DNA from: Miscanthus floridulus
Taxonomy: Eukaryota > Streptophyta > Magnoliopsida > Poales > Poaceae
DNA: 64,000 nucleotides
Direction: 5' to 3'
Assembly: GCF_019320115.1 (NCBI RefSeq)
Contig: NC_089593.1
Location: 15,528,789 to 15,592,788, forward strand
This document shows, piece after piece, positions 59,750 to 64,000 of the stretch; the stretch's first letter is position 1; each line of letters starts with the position of its first letter. Position numbers and translations under genes: made by a program. Under the pieces are notes generated by a model that did no database searches, was not told the origin of the DNA, and worked only from the letters and a program-made list of their open reading frames with translations.

Positions 59750-62695
59750 TGTCGCACTCAATTTTAAGGATGAAATTGAATGCACTAAACTCATGTGTGC
59801 CTAGAGATCAGTCACACATATAAGTTGACAAATTATAAAAAGTATCATCACGGTGTAACTTACCTAACGAATAATAGTATCACATTGTCTTACATAACAT
59901 AGCGGAAAATAAAAGATAATAAACTCTCGTGGGCTTCATCACAGGAAGGTCAACTGGTTGACCACGAGCCTAAAAATCCTCCGGGAAATCCTTATACCCG
60001 TTGTCATCTGTTACCCATTCGGGATTTTTATCCAAATCAAGAAAATAAACAAGTGTAAGTACATCCCGTACTTAACAAGCTAACATGGGGTTATGAAGCT
60101 CAAAAGGTTGACACTGGTTTACTACAGTTAGCATTTTTAGTAAGTCAAACTTTTATTATCAGATATTATCAAATTATGCTTAAGCTCCCATTTAATCCCA
60201 TAAAAACAAATATCAGTGTAAAGTGTATCGTATATCATCATAGAACATCTTAAATGAACATCATCAAGTATCTATTTATTCTGTGAGTTTTCCGGGCCGC
60301 TCGTAACCGTGAGCACGGCTGTTATAACAGTTTGTTACCCTCTGCAGAGGTGGTGCACATTCACCGCGAGTCGTGATCCCCATATGCCCGGGTTAATTAC
60401 TCCCATGTCACTACCAAGGTGAGCGGGCAGGGTACACTATGAAGTCATTTCATAGGTTTCCCTAACAAGTTAGGGCCGCTAGGTTTCCTTGGCAGGCAGA
60501 TGTAGGAACCCCCCTTTCCTATGGCACATATCCATCGCGGCTATACTCATAGGAACAGAGGCAGCCCTATACCCAATGTGGCAAGCCTCATTTGCGCCAA
60601 AAAGGTAACCTCTAATTAGCTATAAAAGATCATATTACTGAGCTAAAGTCAGAGCCATATGACTCTCCCGGTTGCACTGTCAGTCCCAGCTTTTGCCGAC
60701 AGATAAGTCCTTATGGAGAGCTGAGAGCAACATGAACAAATGTCATTTGCACCTTCGCCCTATGGAACAGTTGTTATAAATCATGTTAAACTCTTAGTTC
60801 CATAGTATCATTCATCATCATGTATATCAAATTCAGTTAGAGCACTAGCAATCTATCCATATGTATTTAATCCATAGGAGACAAGGCACAGGATAAACAA
60901 TCACTAGGTTGTCCTTACGGGTATCAAAATTAGACACATGCAAATGAGTAATTGATTAAAGTGAAATAGGACATCAAGGAAGGCCCATGCTATACTTGCC
61001 TTGGTTCACAAACTCATGCTGGTCCTGCTGGTCGTCGAAGAATTCTTGGTCTCCAATGTTTTCCTCACCGTCTGAACGCGACCAACACGGCAACATACAA
61101 TATTCTAAAAGCATTTATGCAAAGCAAACATTCCTATCATTAGAACAGTACACCAACAATATTGAAAACAAGATAAAATGTTTGTAGAAATAATCTACGT
61201 CTCGCTATGATCACGTAAATGCGAAGTTCACGAAAAACAGAGCTAAAATGCGAAAGTTATGATTTAAGCGGGTTTTCCTATAGCAATATATTTAATTAAA
61301 TCTAACCATGAATTTAAAAAGTTCCAAACTTGACTAACAGTAGTTCTAATATGTAGCTTATGAAATTACGAAGCTAACACGATTTGAATGGATCAATTCA
61401 GAGCTAAAACGACAATTTTATAAGCGAAACAGTTCAAATGGCATTTCTGTAAATACTGAAAACGTATTTTTGACTTAAGCCGTGGAGTTTACGTTTTCCA
61501 AACGAGATTGCGCATTCGGGGAACTACGCCTTGGACTACGGGTTAGGACTTAGAAAAGTCCAGGGTCTCTTTTGCAAATCAGCCACGCGAAGGGGTATCG
61601 GAAGATCTAGGGCGTCAGATCATGGATGGAGGGCTCGGATTAGACCTAGGGAGGGAGAGAGAAGGATTCCGGTCGGGCACAGTAGCAGCCGTGGCGGCGC
61701 TCCATTGCCGGCGACGAGAAACACGTCAGCGAGCTCGGTTACTGGCCTACGGTCCACGGTTTTCCCAACCGAGGGCACCGGGGGTTAGAGGGGAAACAGG
61801 GGATCTCGTCCAGGCCTATACGGAGGCCGGGAACAGCGGGTAGCGCGGTGGCCGCCATGGCCGGCGGCCAAGGCTTGCGGAGCTCGCGGCCAGGGCATCT
61901 AGAAGCCAAGAAAAATGAAAATAATGGTACCGGGAGAGATAGGGGAACAAGGCGAAGCTCACCAAGGGAGAAATGGAGACGGGGGCAGCTCGGAGACGAC
62001 TGTTCGCGCGGAGGTTCCGAGCTCGGCGATGGCGGATCCCGACGACCTTCGACTGCGGCTGTTGTGGCCTCTGCTGCGCTCGGCGAATGCAAAGAAGAAG
62101 CGGGGAGGCAACAGGGGTGCACGCGGGGGGGGGGGGGCGCTCCCACGACGCCAGTCGTGGGTGGCGGTTGCTGCAGCGCCGGGCGTGGGCGGTTCCGAGC
62201 CGCGCGGGGAAGAGGATGGCGCCGACAAGTGGGGCTCGGGCTTCAGCGGCTAGGGAGGAGCGTGGGCGACGGTTGCGGCCAGGCCATTCGGCTGGGCTAG
62301 GCCGCGGTGCTGGGCCGAGCAAGGCGGGGAGGCGAGCTGGGCTGGGGCTGGTGCTAGGTTGCGATGCTGGGCCGCGGGGAAAGGAGAGAGGGCCAGCGGG
62401 CCGAAATTCAAGAAGGAAGGGGAATAAAAGTGATTCTTCTCTTTTTTTCTTTTTCTACAATTTTCCAAAACCCTTTTTAAATTCAAATTTCAATTCTTTT
62501 TTTGAAATCTTTAACAAATTCCAAGCATTCACAAAATGATATGCAGCAGCATGTATGCATCAAAAAGTTTCTAACCTTATTTTTAAATTTTAATTCCACA
62601 AAATTTATTATTTCCCTATCTTTTAATGCACACACATTTGCTTAAATAAATCATATTTACTAATTTTAAATGAATGCAAATTTTAGGATGTTACA
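59750..62695 (-). mobile_element. Probable solo LTR (about 2.9 kb), AGCAT target duplication
   Basis: On the minus strand the unit starts TGTAACATCC (62695) and ends GAGTGCGACA (59750), i.e. TG...CA borders. AGCAT flanks it on both sides (59745-59749 and 62696-62700), the 5-bp duplication of LTR retrotransposons. No gag or pol is seen. The interior includes an AT-rich zone and a GC-rich zone (61500-62440) with a G homopolymer near 62127-62139. It could instead be a non-coding LTR derivative, but I saw no internal pair of direct repeats. Confidence 0.65.
62127..62140. repeat. Poly-G homopolymer
   Basis: A run of about 13 G inside the GC-rich half of the probable LTR. Confidence 0.75.
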
Positions 62696-62700
62696 AGCAT

Positions 62701-63751
62701 ATGCCCTCAAAGGCATATTTAACTTTCCCCAGCAGGAAATTGAATCGACGAGAAACTGACCAAAGTATGAGCTCCAAACTTCCTTCCCTCCCCTCCCCGC
62801 CCCCATACCCCACGCCACCCTGGCAGTGGCTGGCAAGCACCAACTCCCACCTCTCTGCCACCACCCGCACATGCCCGCCGCTATCGGTCCCTCGCTCCAC
62901 CACCACACATTCTGAGAGCCGTTGACATACGATGCGCCGTGAGGAGGGTCGCGGAGGCTCCGGCCGATAGCCATCCACGCCGATTCAGAGCGGGATGAGT
63001 GATGACTGCGTGCCTGTCTACGCCCCCATCGGCGTTGGTGCCGACGCTGGTGTGTTGGGCCTTCCGGTCGCTATTTGACCTGTTGTCCCCCTCGCTCTTC
63101 GCCAGCTCAAGGTGTGTCCTCCCCATCTCTCCCTCCCTCTCGGCTCCGCTCCCGCCATGGTGTTCCCTGAGCTTTCCTTCTCCCCTAGACTAAAGCTTCA
63201 GGAGGAAATCAGGCGTAAGCTGGGTGTCCCGGTCGCGTGCCCCTCGGTTGACCGTTCTTCCTTCTCCCTTATTGCTGCTTTTGGCTGCTGTAAGCTCCGG
63301 CTCTCGCCTGCCTCTGTTGGGGTTCTCCTCCATGTTGCAATCGGTGGCTCTACGGCCCACTTTAATGTCTCGCAGCTTGGTGAACGACGTTCAAGTTTCT
63401 TGTCTCTGTGAAACCTGTGGGATTGCTTGTGGTCAGCCTTTGTTCTTTTTAGCTGTGACTCCTTCAACGTCACCTTCTTTCTTTGGGGCAATGGTGGCCC
63501 AAACTAGCGGCTAGCGAGTTTTTGTATTCATGCACGCACAGCCGCAGCGGCTCGGGAATTCCATGGCTCTATTGGATTGGATTGGATGGAAAATTCCTTT
63601 TCATCTAAGTGGAAGGATCCTATTTTTTTTACTAGGAATTCCGCTCCCTCGAAACATTTTTCTTTGGGGAAAACCAAAATAAAAGGAGAATGAAAGAATT
63701 CTTCTTATTCCATAAGAAAATAAAGGAACCCTAGAATTCTATTTGCATAAG
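62701..63751. other. Intergenic, no gene recognised
   Basis: C/T-rich stretch with short open frames in all directions but no domain. 63575-63740 contains GGATTGGATTGGATGGAAAATTCC and several GGAATTC / AGAATTC motifs that may be a degenerate repeat. Confidence 0.45.
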
Positions 63752-64000
63752 TGAAAGGTCCTAATATGGCTAGAGAAGGGTGAATAGCCAATTTAAAAAC
63801 ACTACAAAGCACTAGAGCAATTGATTAGTACAACAAACGGCGTAATGCAATTTTACTCTAGCTCTACAGGGGTTGCAAGCCACCCATCCCAACAATTCTA
63901 GTTGCTATGATCACAAGGCATACACACGAGCTAAGTCACTACTCACTAAGCTAGTGTGCTCTCAAAGACTAACTAAACAGCCACACTAACCAAACTAACA
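63752..64000. mobile_element. Start of an LTR-type repeat running off the window
   Basis: TGAAAGGTCCTAATATGGCT followed by AGAGAAGGGTGAATAGCC matches my recollection of the 5' border of a common grass LTR repeat. Only about 250 bp are visible, so neither the family nor the strand can be settled. Confidence 0.4.

Noticed and set aside
61531..62539. Open frames of up to 188 residues on both strands
   Set aside because: They lie in the GC-rich half of the probable solo LTR and show no recognisable domain in any frame.

Overview
This window is a gene-poor, transposon-dense piece of plant nuclear DNA, almost certainly from a grass (Poaceae). It carries CACTA elements whose subterminal regions are packed with the TTTGCCGAGTG-type repeat, Stowaway- and Tourist-type MITEs, a plant mariner-like element, LINE and SINE remnants, and three host genes with spliced, plant-type exons. 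Nothing prokaryotic is present. I cannot name the species from sequence alone; the repeat families look panicoid (sorghum, maize or sugarcane relatives).

Layout. 1-5451: right-hand part of a CACTA (En/Spm) element with decayed tnp2-type transposase, DUF4216 and Transposase_24-like exons. 5452-9500: AT-rich intergenic DNA with a 655-bp fold-back Mutator-type MITE (8614-9268). 9502-15573: a six-exon Cms1-family ribosome-biogenesis gene whose fourth intron holds two inserted elements. 15574-19420: no recognised gene. 19422-22483: an inactivated mariner-like element. 22484-30006: a 7.5-kb CACTA element bounded by both termini, with a ~500-bp-arm inverted repeat and a pseudogenised transposase. 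30007-35384: intergenic, including a hAT-type element with a perfect 8-bp target duplication (32542-33241). 35385-37610: a 2.2-kb non-autonomous CACTA element with a perfect 3-bp target duplication. 38062-38625: a phytosulfokine precursor gene, with its TATA box 280 bp from that CACTA end. 38626-48671: intergenic DNA with Tourist, Stowaway and hAT MITEs, a LINE tail and a diverged pair of duplicated segments. 48672-50579: a 5'-truncated LINE. About 51500-53740: remnants of an LTR element carrying a SINE with a perfect 14-bp target duplication. 54092-57682 (minus): an FLX-like coiled-coil gene with a hAT-type insertion in an intron and two apparent frame breaks. 59750-62695: a probable 2.9-kb solo LTR with a 5-bp target duplication. 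63752-end: start of another LTR-type repeat.

How it works together. The host genes (Cms1-like, phytosulfokine precursor, FLX-like) belong to unrelated pathways and are separated by tens of kilobases of repeats. The coherent story is about transposons: three related CACTA copies in different states of decay, most in-frame stops explained by C-to-T type transitions, and several fold-back elements next to host genes that could feed small-RNA silencing. I saw no clearly new enzymatic system. The most unusual structures are the large inverted repeat inside the CACTA element, the module it shares with the small CACTA copy, and the fold-back MITE beside the Cms1 promoter.
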